DNA from: Ruminococcus sp.
GTDB taxonomy: Bacteria > Bacillota_A > Clostridia > Oscillospirales > Ruminococcaceae
Assembly (NCBI GenBank): GCA_017418765.1
Contig: JAFOMV010000240.1
Location: 1 to 6,800, forward strand
Direction of reading: 5' to 3'
DNA length: 6,800 nt
The position numbers and the translations under genes were made by a program. The notes under the pieces are model-generated. The model had not been told where the DNA came from and searched no databases. It saw only the letters and a list, made by a program, of their open reading frames with translations. Positions 1 through 6,626 of the stretch are shown here, one piece after another (the first letter of the stretch is position 1; the number at the start of each line of letters is the position of its first letter).

Positions 1-2389
1 CGACAATAAGGTATGGGATGCCCTTGAAGACGTTATCAAGGATCACCCTGTTATGCTGAACCGTGCCCCCACGCTTCACCGTCTGGGTATCCAGGCATTC
101 GAGCCTATCCTTGTAGAAGGCCGTGCTATCAAACTCCACCCACTGGTTTGCTCTGCGTTCAACGCTGACTTCGACGGCGACCAGATGGCTGTACATCTTC
201 CTCTTTCAGCAGAAGCACAGGCTGAGGCACGTTTCCTCATGCTGGCTGCAAACAACCTGCTGAAGCCTTCAGATGGTAAGCCTGTTGCTGTTCCTTCACA
301 GGATATGGTACTTGGTTCATACTATCTGACTATGGATAAGCCGGGCGAACCCGGTGAGGGTAAGGTATTCCGTGACGTTAACGAAGCCCTTATGGCTTAT
401 AACGAGCATGATGTATCTCTCCACGCAAATATCAAGGTAAAGATAACCAAGGATATCGGCGATAAGAAGGTATCAAAGATAATCGATGCTACAGTAGGAC
501 GTCTTATCTTCAATGAAAATATCCCACAGAATCTTGGCTATGTTGACAGAACCAACTCTGATAAGCAGTTTGATCTTGAAGTTGCATTCCTCGTTGGCAA
601 GAAGCAGCTCTCTGATATCATTGAGCGCTGCATAAAGATACATGGCACAACAACTACTTCCGAAGTTCTTGACCGTATCAAGGCTCTCGGATATAAATAC
701 TCAACAAGAGCAGCTCTTACCGTTGCTGTCTGCGACGCTACTATCCCGCCTGCAAAGAAATCCATCCTTGCTAAGGCTGATGAGGAAGTTGCTCAGATCA
801 CATCAGAATACGAATTCGGCTATATCTCCGAACAGGAGAAGTCAAAGAAGATCATCGCTCTCTGGACTGATACCAACGATCAGGTTACAGCTGCACTGAA
901 GGCAAACTTCGACAGGTACAATCCTATCTGGATGATGGCTGACTCAGGTGCCCGTGGTTCTATCTCTCAGATCAGACAGCTTGCAGGTATGCGTGGACTT
1001 ATCGCTAATACCTCAGGTGCGGTCATCGAGATCCCGATCAGAGCTAACTACCGTGAGGGTCTTAACATCCTCGAATACTTTATCGCTTCACGAGGCGCCC
1101 GTAAGGGTCTGGCTGATACGGCTCTCCGTACCGCTGACTCAGGTTACCTTACCCGTCGTCTTGTTGACGTATCACAGGATGTTATCATCCGTGAAGAAGA
1201 CTGCGGTACTACAGACGGTATCGAGGTATTCGAGATCAGAAACGGCAACGAAGTCGTTGAGCCGTTCGATGAGCGTCTTGTAGGCAGATTCCTTGCTGAG
1301 GACCTCCGTGACGAGGCTACAGGCGAGCTTATCATGTCAAGAAACAAGCTCATCACAGATGCAGACGCTAAGAAGATAATCGAAGCAGGCGTTGAGGAGA
1401 TAAAGATCCGCTCCGTTCTTACCTGCCGTGCTAAGACAGGTGTATGCGCTAAGTGCTACGGTGCAAACCTTGCATTCAACAATATCGTTTCAGTCGGTGA
1501 AGCTGTCGGCGTAATCGCAGCTCAGTCTATCGGTGAGCCGGGTACACAGCTTACCATGAGAACCTTCCATACCGGCGGTGTTGCTTCTGCCGATGCTGAA
1601 GATATCACACAGGGTCTTCCACGAGTTGAAGAACTCTTTGAAAGCAGACGTCCAAAGGGCGCAGCTATTCTTTCAAGGATCACAGGTAAGATACACATCG
1701 AGGAGATCAAGACTACAACTAATATCATCGTTACTAATGATGAGACAGGCGAGTCTGAGAATTATATGATACCATACAACCTGAAAATACGTGTTCAGGA
1801 GGGCGAGGAGATAGAAAAGGGTACAAGACTTACCGAAGGTAACATTTACCCTGCTGATATCCTTAATATCCTCGGAACAAAGGCTGTTCAGAACTACATC
1901 ATCAATGAAGTTCAGAAGGTTTACCGTTTACAGGGTGTTGACATCAATGATAAGCACATCGAAGTTATCGTTCGTCAGATGCTCCGCAAGGTCAAGGTAG
2001 AGGAATCAGGCAGCAGCTATCTCCTCCCTGGTACACTTGTTGACTGCAAGAAGATCGATGAGATCAACGAGGAACTTCAGGCACGTATCGATGCAGGCGA
2101 GTACGATGTACAGCTTGTACAGGTCAGTCCTGTTCTTCAGGGTATCACAAAGGCTTCATCAAATTCAGACAGCTTCATGTCAGCTGCTTCATTCCAGGAA
2201 ACAACAAAGGCTCTCACAGACGCTGCTATCAGCGGTAAGAGCGACAGACTCCTCGGACTTAAAGAAAACGTTATCATCGGTAAACTCATACCTGCCGGTA
2301 CAGGTATGGAGTGTTACAGAAACGTTGAAGTCGTTAAGAATGAAGGCTACACTGAGCATCAGGCTGCTCCGATCGCACCACAGATATAA
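1..2389 (+). CDS. rpoC: DNA-directed RNA polymerase subunit beta' (5'-truncated by window edge)
   Basis: This is the C-terminal part of RpoC, the catalytic clamp subunit of RNA polymerase. The reading frame is already open at position 2, so 795 residues are visible; the ATG at 53 is internal. Roughly 400-450 N-terminal residues are missing, judged from the usual length in Firmicutes. The Mg-binding catalytic motif NADFDGDQ is encoded from 161. The bridge-helix region (SGARGS, then [11 protein letters not shown]) is at about 945-1170, and the trigger-loop start ([10 protein letters not shown]) at 1550-1579. Four zinc-ligand cysteines are at codons 1202, 1424, 1445 and 1454, with spacing C-x73-C-x6-C-x2-C, the same as E. 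coli C814/C888/C895/C898. The trigger loop runs without the large insertion seen in proteobacteria. The C-terminus has the usual [19 protein letters not shown] segment, and the TAA at 2387 is followed closely by a terminator. This makes it the likely last gene of its operon (rpoB normally lies upstream, outside the window). Confidence 0.98.
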   Translation, partial: DNKVWDALEDVIKDHPVMLNRAPTLHRLGIQAFEPILVEGRAIKLHPLVCSAFNADFDGDQMAVHLPLSAEAQAEARFLMLAANNLLKPSDGKPVAVPSQDMVLGSYYLTMDKPGEPGEGKVFRDVNEALMAYNEHDVSLHANIKVKITKDIGDKKVSKIIDATVGRLIFNENIPQNLGYVDRTNSDKQFDLEVAFLVGKKQLSDIIERCIKIHGTTTTSEVLDRIKALGYKYSTRAALTVAVCDATIPPAKKSILAKADEEVAQITSEYEFGYISEQEKSKKIIALWTDTNDQVTAALKANFDRYNPIWMMADSGARGSISQIRQLAGMRGLIANTSGAVIEIPIRANYREGLNILEYFIASRGARKGLADTALRTADSGYLTRRLVDVSQDVIIREEDCGTTDGIEVFEIRNGNEVVEPFDERLVGRFLAEDLRDEATGELIMSRNKLITDADAKKIIEAGVEEIKIRSVLTCRAKTGVCAKCYGANLAFNNIVSVGEAVGVIAAQSIGEPGTQLTMRTFHTGGVASADAEDITQGLPRVEELFESRRPKGAAILSRITGKIHIEEIKTTTNIIVTNDETGESENYMIPYNLKIRVQEGEEIEKGTRLTEGNIYPADILNILGTKAVQNYIINEVQKVYRLQGVDINDKHIEVIVRQMLRKVKVEESGSSYLLPGTLVDCKKIDEINEELQARIDAGEYDVQLVQVSPVLQGITKASSNSDSFMSAASFQETTKALTDAAISGKSDRLLGLKENVIIGKLIPAGTGMECYRNVEVVKNEGYTEHQAAPIAPQI

Positions 2390-2395
2390 TTCCAC

Positions 2396-2427
2396 AGAGA
2401 ACTGTCCTTCGGGACAGTTTTCTTTTT
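2396..2427 (+). terminator. Intrinsic terminator after rpoC
   Basis: A 12-bp stem (2396-2407 with 2412-2423, one G-T pair) is capped by a UUCG tetraloop closed by C-G, the very stable cUUCGg form. The T-rich tract 2418-2427 follows and overlaps the end of the stem. It starts 7 bases after the rpoC stop and should end the rpoC transcript before the next promoter. Confidence 0.95.
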
Positions 2428-2459
2428 ATTGATACATTATTCCATAGCAGTAAACGCAC

Positions 2460-2488
2460 TTGCATAATATCAAAAAATAGTGTATAAT
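2460..2488 (+). promoter_or_regulatory. Sigma-A promoter for the lipoprotein-uvrC unit
   Basis: The -35 element TTGCAT (2460-2465) and the perfect -10 TATAAT (2483-2488) are separated by 17 bases that include an A-run. Transcription would start near 2495, giving a leader of about 60 bases. It lies just after the rpoC terminator, so the downstream genes have an independent start. An 8-bp inverted repeat, TGATACAT (2430-2437) and ATGTATCA (2496-2503), flanks it; its role is unknown. Confidence 0.8.
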
Positions 2489-2543
2489 TAATGCGATGTA
2501 TCATGGAGTTTATCATACTCTGTGCAATACTGTAAATGCAGAA

Positions 2544-2548
2544 AGGAG
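2544..2548 (+). promoter_or_regulatory. Ribosome binding site that fixes the lipoprotein start
   Basis: AGGAG lies 6 bases before the ATG at 2555. The longer in-frame option, a GTG at 2522, has no comparable site upstream and would place charged and Cys residues before the signal peptide, so the ATG is preferred. Confidence 0.85.
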
Positions 2549-2554
2549 CTTGTT

Positions 2555-3091
2555 ATGAATAAGATAAAAAGTTTCACCGCAGGAACAGCACTTATCATGG
2601 CTGTTTCCATGCTTACAGGCTGCGGTACAAGATCAGCCGTGACCGAAATTATAGATACGCCTATAATAACCGTTACAATAACAGAAACAGCAGCGACTGA
2701 AAATATCCAAACAAAAGCGGCTGCCGAAACAACAGCTGAGCCGGATACGGAGAGCGAGAGCCTGACATCTGCTGAAAATGAGGGCTATCCTGTTGTGGAT
2801 GATTCCTATGTAGCTTACCATTTCCGCAGCAAGAGACAGCTGAATGAGCACTATGAAAAGCACGGCGCAGAATTTAACGGAGATTTTGATTACAAGTCTG
2901 CTGAAGAATATGAAGAAGGCGCCAGTGACGTGATAAATAATGATGACGCTCTCTTTAAATATGAAAAGGAGGATGGCGATGAGGTCTACTATATAGAGGA
3001 TACAAACGAATTTGTCATACTCTCAAATGACGGCTTCATACGTACTTACTTCCGCCCGAACAGCGGAAAAAAATATTTCGACAGGCAATAG
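2555..3091 (+). CDS. Putative lipoprotein with polymorphic-toxin-like C-terminal domain
   Basis: I cannot name this 178-residue protein. Seen: a type II signal peptide (basic n-region, hydrophobic stretch 7-21, lipobox LTGC with the lipidated Cys at residue 23), then a low-complexity linker (24-77) with 13 Thr and 9 Glu, then a compact domain (78-178). The domain contains YHFRSKRQL (88-96), EHYEKHG (98-104), a Glu/Asp-rich middle, TNEFVILSNDG (150-160) and IRTYFRP (162-168), ending in YFDRQ. From memory, this order (a His/KHG helix, then a strand pair ending in RTYF-P and a final RQ) resembles C-terminal domains of polymorphic toxins and some phage-linked proteins thought to have a barnase/EndoU/colicin/RelE-like RNase fold. 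That link is unverified. A surface-anchored protein is predicted. uvrC follows after 10 bases and is probably co-transcribed. No immunity-type gene is adjacent. It could also be a non-catalytic exported protein that only reuses the fold. Confidence 0.85.
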   Translation: MNKIKSFTAGTALIMAVSMLTGCGTRSAVTEIIDTPIITVTITETAATENIQTKAAAETTAEPDTESESLTSAENEGYPVVDDSYVAYHFRSKRQLNEHYEKHGAEFNGDFDYKSAEEYEEGASDVINNDDALFKYEKEDGDEVYYIEDTNEFVILSNDGFIRTYFRPNSGKKYFDRQ

Positions 3092-3097
3092 AAGGTG
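3090..3097 (+). promoter_or_regulatory. uvrC ribosome binding site overlapping the upstream stop codon
   Basis: AGAAGGTG begins within the TAG stop of the lipoprotein gene and ends 4 bases before the uvrC ATG at 3102. This favours translational coupling: ribosomes finishing the lipoprotein would be in place to start uvrC. Confidence 0.75.
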
Positions 3098-3101
3098 AAA
3101 T

Positions 3102-4922
3102 ATGAACCCACGTCTTCCGTATCTCCGTGACAAGACCTCAAAGCTTACGGTCTCGCCGGGGGTATATATAATGAAGAATAAAAAAAGCGATATCATATAC
3201 ATAGGAAAAGCGAAGAATCTCCACAACCGTGTCAGCAGCTATTTCCGTGAGAACCCTGACCATACACCTAAAGTAGCTGCTATGGTATCAAATGTGTATG
3301 ACTACGATTTCATTGTCACAGACAGTGAATATGAAGCCCTCGTGCTTGAATGCAGCCTTATCAAGCAGCACAAGCCGAAGTACAATATACTTCTCAAGGA
3401 TGATAAGGGATATCACTACATACGTATATCTGACGGCGAATACCCACGAATCACAAATGAAAAGAATACAAAGCAGCCTGGCCGCTATCTTGGCCCTTAT
3501 ACCAGCGGCTTCATTACTAAGGAGGCTGTCAGCGAGGCTAACCGTGTGTTCATGCTGCCGACTTGTCACAGGAAATTCCCGCAGGATATCGGAAAGGGCA
3601 GGCCTTGTCTCAATTATCATATAAAGATGTGCATGGGCGTCTGCCGAGGTAAGATAAGTCCCGATGATTACAGCAGCGCAGTGGAACAGGCTGTGGAATT
3701 TATACGAAGCGGCAGTGCACAGTCAGTTGACCGAATGAAAGAGGAAATGGAACAAGCTGCCGAAAATCTGGAATTTGAAAAGGCAGCTATGCTTCGTGAC
3801 CGTATAGCGGCTGTAAAAAAAGCCGCAGAAAAACAGAAGATCATAAACAGCGGTGTGGATTCTGCTGACATCATAGGTATTGCTGAATACTATGACGGAG
3901 TGTATGTTTCTGTGCTGATGTACCGTGAAAACCGTCTTTATGACAAGGCGGTGTTTGAACTTGAAAAGGCTGCCCCCGATGAGGATATCCTCGAACAGTT
4001 CATGCAGAATTTTTACTTCGGTAAAGAGGATATACCTAAAACAATTATAATTGACCATATACCCGATGAGGCAGGGCTTATCGAGGAAATGCTCGAAAAG
4101 CAGTCAGGGCGTAAAGCAAAGCTTCATGTACCGCAGAAAGGCAGACAGCTTGAACTTCTTCGTCTTGCCAAAAATAACAGCGCTGAGTATGCGGCTATAA
4201 AGAATGACCGCACAGGCAAAGAAGTCATCGCTCTCGAACAGCTTGCCAAAAGTCTCGGACTTTCAAAGCCGCCGCGCTATATCGAAGCATATGATATCTC
4301 CAACCTTTCGTCTGAATCAATGGTTGCGGGAATGGTGGTGTTCGAGGACGGCAGACCACTGAAAAAAGCCTACAAGCGCTTTACGGTAAAGGAACAGGAA
4401 CTACAGAATGATTACGGCAGTATGCATGAGGTGCTGAAACGCCGACTTATGCATATCGTCGATCAGGAAGGCGACGAATACTTCACACGCACTCCCGACC
4501 TGATACTCCTCGACGGCGGCAAGGGGCACGTAAATGCGGTTGCACCCATACTGCGTGAACTGGGGCTTAATATCCCCCTTTTCGGCATGGTCAAGGATAA
4601 CAAACACCGCACCCGTGCTATTGCTACAGGAGGCCGTGAGATACAGATCAACGGTCTGCGCTCGGCTTTTGACCTTGTTACAAGGATACAGGATGAGGTG
4701 CACCGCTACTCAGTAGCATTCATGCATTCAAAGCATAAGAAAAAGACATACAGCTCAGAACTTCAGACAGTGAAGGGGATAGGGGAGAAGAAGGCGGCAA
4801 AGCTGATGATGAAATACAAAACGAAGGCGAATCTTCTTCAGGCTTCTCCTGATGAGCTTGCAGTCACAGCCGGTGTTAGCCTTGAAACAGCGCAAGAACT
4901 CTGGGTAGTTCTTCATAACTGA
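3102..4922 (+). CDS. uvrC: UvrABC excinuclease subunit C
   Basis: UvrC is the dual-incision nuclease of nucleotide excision repair. It joins the UvrB-DNA complex and cuts 3' and then 5' of the lesion. The 606 residues match the usual family length. The N-terminal GIY-YIG nuclease shows GVY (20-22), YIG (33-35), Arg43 and Glu78 (in EYEALVLE) as the catalytic set for the 3' cut. Four cysteines follow (155, 169, 177, 181), matching the positions reported to hold an Fe-S cluster in E. coli UvrC. A UVR motif for UvrB contact is at about 209-244. The C-terminal RNase H-like nuclease for the 5' cut shows Asp398 (AYDIS), Asp437 (NDYGSMHEVLKRR), Asp471 (LLDGGKGHVNA) and His534 (DEVHRYSV). Tandem helix-hairpin-helix DNA-binding motifs are at about 554-605. 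All key residues are present, so it should be active. No promoter is visible directly before it; expression probably comes from the promoter ahead of the lipoprotein. Confidence 0.98.
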   Translation: MNPRLPYLRDKTSKLTVSPGVYIMKNKKSDIIYIGKAKNLHNRVSSYFRENPDHTPKVAAMVSNVYDYDFIVTDSEYEALVLECSLIKQHKPKYNILLKDDKGYHYIRISDGEYPRITNEKNTKQPGRYLGPYTSGFITKEAVSEANRVFMLPTCHRKFPQDIGKGRPCLNYHIKMCMGVCRGKISPDDYSSAVEQAVEFIRSGSAQSVDRMKEEMEQAAENLEFEKAAMLRDRIAAVKKAAEKQKIINSGVDSADIIGIAEYYDGVYVSVLMYRENRLYDKAVFELEKAAPDEDILEQFMQNFYFGKEDIPKTIIIDHIPDEAGLIEEMLEKQSGRKAKLHVPQKGRQLELLRLAKNNSAEYAAIKNDRTGKEVIALEQLAKSLGLSKPPRYIEAYDISNLSSESMVAGMVVFEDGRPLKKAYKRFTVKEQELQNDYGSMHEVLKRRLMHIVDQEGDEYFTRTPDLILLDGGKGHVNAVAPILRELGLNIPLFGMVKDNKHRTRAIATGGREIQINGLRSAFDLVTRIQDEVHRYSVAFMHSKHKKKTYSSELQTVKGIGEKKAAKLMMKYKTKANLLQASPDELAVTAGVSLETAQELWVVLHN

Positions 4923-5040
4923 ACATTATAATATGTATAATTCACTGTGAAATGCCTGAAGTAGACGGATATAGTTTTTTCTGTTTATTGTCATTTGTTC
5001 TAAATCTGAATGCTTTTCAAAAAAAACTAAGCGACATATA
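4923..5040 (+). other. AT-rich spacer after uvrC, no clear terminator
   Basis: I see no gene here and no GC-rich hairpin with a T-tract. The only small structure is the 5-bp palindrome TTCACTGTGAA at 4941-4951, which has no T-run next to it. A T-run at 4975-4980 lacks a convincing preceding stem. Termination of uvrC may be factor-dependent or leaky. Confidence 0.5.
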
Positions 5041-5069
5041 TTGACTAATTTGTATAAAAATAGTATAAT
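5041..5069 (+). promoter_or_regulatory. Strong sigma-A promoter for the U32-family gene
   Basis: TTGACT (5041-5046, one mismatch to TTGACA) and a perfect TATAAT (5064-5069) are spaced by 17 bases. Transcription would start near 5076, giving a leader of about 60 bases that contains a small TTCGT/ACGAA hairpin (5096-5110). The octamer TTTGTATA occurs three times in and just after the promoter (5049, 5077, 5086). Confidence 0.9.
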
Positions 5070-5120
5070 ATTATTGTTTGTATAATTTGTATATCTTCGT
5101 GATGTACGAAATAACATTGA

Positions 5121-5127
5121 AAAGGAG
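5121..5127 (+). promoter_or_regulatory. Ribosome binding site indicating a TTG start at 5137
   Basis: AAAGGAG directly abuts the ATG at 5128 with no spacing, too close for initiation there. The next in-frame start-type codon, TTG at 5137, lies 9 bases after the site, a normal distance. The ATG at 5128 is therefore probably part of the leader. Confidence 0.75.
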
Positions 5128-5136
5128 ATGTTCGTT

Positions 5137-6411
5137 TTGAACACAGATTCAATCGCATTTGATCTTGGCTGTAATTTCGACTATGCTTTATTCGATATAG
5201 TCGATAAATATGACAAAAAACATGCCATCAGAAGCTTTTTTGGAAAGCTCAAGAACGATGGCCTCCCAGGTGGAAGAAATGCTGCTATCATCCCTGATTT
5301 TACATATGATCAGCTTGCCGATTACGTAAAGAAGTGTGATGAGCACGGTATCCAGTTCAACTATCTTATTAATCCGCTTGGTATGGATCAGACTGAGAAT
5401 GATCCTGTTATGGGCAAAAAGATACGTCAGTTTCTCCATGATGCCTATGATCTCGGTATAAGAGCTTTCACACTCAACTCACCGCTTCTTATCAAATATG
5501 CAAAGAGTGAATTCAAGGATATTTTCATTACTCTCGGACTTTACGCATATCCATCAACTATTCAGGCTGTTGAATATTGGAGAAACTGGGGCGTTGACGA
5601 GATCACTCTCGATCATTGCTATAACAGAAGATTCGATCTTCTCAGAGCACTTCTTCTTCAGTATAAGGACACTGATCTTCATCTGCGTGTCATAGCTAAT
5701 AACCTTTGTCTGAGAGAATGTCCGTTCAGACTGGCTCATAGTTCTTTTGTCGGACATTCTGATCCTGATCTTATGTCAATGGACTATTCACTTATAAACT
5801 GCGCTTATAAAAAGGTAACTCATCCTGCTGCTATCCTTACTTCAGAATGGATACGTCCTGAAGATGTTCATTACTACAGAGAGCTTGCTGAAGAAACAGG
5901 CTATAAGCACCTTTCCCTCAAATTGGTAGACAGAACACGTGCTACACCTTTCCTTGAAAATGTTGTAAGAGCTTACATGGCTGAGTCTTATGCAGGAAAT
6001 CTTCTTGATCTCCTCAACTGGCCGCAGAACAAGGCAATGGCTAATATTCCTACCGGAAAGGGTAATGGTCAGGTCGGCAGACCTCCTGTAAATATCAAGA
6101 ACATGGATCTTATCAGACCAGAGGCAATGATGGCTTATGGAAGAACTATGAATCTTCCTCATATATATGTCGATAACAAAAAGCTGGATGGCTTCCTTGA
6201 TCACTTCATCAACAACTATAACTGCAACAATAGTCTCTGCATGAATGATATTCTTGAAAATGGCGAGACTTCTCCAAATGCTTGCGGTCATTGCTCAGGA
6301 TGGGCTAAGAAGGTTATTTCTTATGATGAGCAGGAAGTTGCTGAGTGGACAAAGATTGCTGAGAGCGTTCTTCAGACCCTCCAGAACGGTACACTCTATA
6401 AAGAAGCATAA
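5137..6411 (+). CDS. U32 'peptidase' family protein, likely iron-sulfur enzyme
   Basis: The protein has 424 residues from the TTG start (427 if the ATG at 5128 is used). It has the layout of U32-family proteins: an N-terminal half consistent with a TIM barrel (FNYLINPLG at 74-82, then GIRAFTLNSP, GVDEITLDH), the NNLCLRECPFRLAH signature (188-201), a SEWIRPEDVHYY segment (236-247), LKLVDRTR (261-268) and YAGNLLDLL (285-293). The family was first named from a collagenase (PrtC). Better-studied members (UbiU/UbiV, TrhP, RlhA) act in hydroxylation of ubiquinone or RNA, and UbiU/UbiV bind 4Fe-4S clusters. Here Cys191, Cys195 and Cys222, plus a C-terminal set Cys363, Cys368, Cys383 and Cys386 (CNNSLC, then CGHC), are candidate ligands. 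The substrate cannot be told from sequence, and proteolysis should not be assumed. No signal peptide is seen, so it is cytoplasmic. It is monocistronic, with its own promoter, tandem stops (TAATAA) and a strong terminator. Confidence 0.85.
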   Translation: MNTDSIAFDLGCNFDYALFDIVDKYDKKHAIRSFFGKLKNDGLPGGRNAAIIPDFTYDQLADYVKKCDEHGIQFNYLINPLGMDQTENDPVMGKKIRQFLHDAYDLGIRAFTLNSPLLIKYAKSEFKDIFITLGLYAYPSTIQAVEYWRNWGVDEITLDHCYNRRFDLLRALLLQYKDTDLHLRVIANNLCLRECPFRLAHSSFVGHSDPDLMSMDYSLINCAYKKVTHPAAILTSEWIRPEDVHYYRELAEETGYKHLSLKLVDRTRATPFLENVVRAYMAESYAGNLLDLLNWPQNKAMANIPTGKGNGQVGRPPVNIKNMDLIRPEAMMAYGRTMNLPHIYVDNKKLDGFLDHFINNYNCNNSLCMNDILENGETSPNACGHCSGWAKKVISYDEQEVAEWTKIAESVLQTLQNGTLYKEA

Positions 6412-6442
6412 TAAACCTATAGATATAACTGCTGAATGATAT

Positions 6443-6487
6443 AATCCGCAGAGTTGTGACAGCGTTTCACAGCTCTGCGGATTTTTT
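6443..6487 (+). terminator. Intrinsic terminator after the U32-family gene
   Basis: A 17-bp stem (6443-6459 with 6467-6483, one T-G pair) includes the GC-rich core TCCGCAGAG/CTCTGCGGA. It is closed by a 7-base loop and followed by a T-run (6482-6487). It lies 31 bases after the stop codon and separates this gene from the next one. Confidence 0.95.
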
Positions 6488-6500
6488 AATCTTTACTAAT

Positions 6501-6517
6501 TGTATAATTAATACGAT
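6501..6517 (+). repeat. 17-base motif shared with the lipoprotein promoter
   Basis: TGTATAATTAATACGAT matches 2481-2497 in 16 of 17 positions (G/A difference at the 13th). At the first site it covers the -10 box and the transcription start region. Here it also holds a TATAAT (6503-6508), but I see no good -35 element 17 bases upstream, so a second weak promoter is possible but not shown. Confidence 0.4.
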
Positions 6518-6527
6518 TAATACAAAA

Positions 6528-6558
6528 TTTAATGATTTTAAACTAAATTATCATTAAA
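6528..6558. repeat. 9-bp inverted repeat upstream of the last promoter (possible operator)
   Basis: TTTAATGAT (6528-6536) and ATCATTAAA (6550-6558) are perfect inverted arms around 13 bases, with centres 22 bases apart (about two helical turns). The repeat ends 3 bases before the -35 box at 6562. The placement suits a dimeric regulator, but AT-rich DNA gives such repeats by chance more often than mixed sequence does. Confidence 0.45.
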
Positions 6559-6561
6559 CTA

Positions 6562-6590
6562 TTGAAATTGCGTTAATAACATGATATAAT
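6562..6590 (+). promoter_or_regulatory. Extended -10 sigma-A promoter for the secreted-protein gene
   Basis: TTGAAA (6562-6567) and a perfect TATAAT (6585-6590) are separated by 17 bases. A TG at 6582-6583, one base before the -10, forms an extended -10. The upstream DNA is very AT-rich and may act as an UP element. Transcription would begin near 6597, leaving a leader of about 30 bases. Confidence 0.9.
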
Positions 6591-6626
6591 ATACTCATAA
6601 AGATTTATATAGAGGAGTGTTGCCTT

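Noticed and set aside
53..55. ATG at 53 as the start of a short rpoC
   Set aside because: The frame is open upstream to position 2 and encodes conserved RpoC residues ([20 protein letters not shown]), so the gene simply continues beyond the window.
2522..2554. GTG start extending the lipoprotein by 11 residues
   Set aside because: It has no ribosome binding site, and the extension would precede a normal signal peptide. The ATG at 2555 has AGGAG at ideal spacing.
3288..3624. Two 110-codon overlapping frames, one on each strand, within uvrC
   Set aside because: Both lie across the conserved GIY-YIG and Cys-rich coding region of uvrC and show no independent start signals or protein features.
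4941..4980. Possible terminator after uvrC (TTCACTGTGAA palindrome and later T-run)
   Set aside because: The palindrome has a one-base loop and lies more than 20 bases from the T-run; no stable stem adjoins the T-run.
5076..5136. Riboswitch or structured leader before the U32-family gene
   Set aside because: The leader is only about 60 bases, AT-rich, and forms just a 5-bp hairpin (5096-5110); no known riboswitch pattern is seen.
5842..6291. A 149-codon open frame on the minus strand inside the U32-family gene
   Set aside because: It lies entirely antisense to a well-supported gene, has no ribosome binding site or recognisable domain, and reads as a codon-bias shadow.
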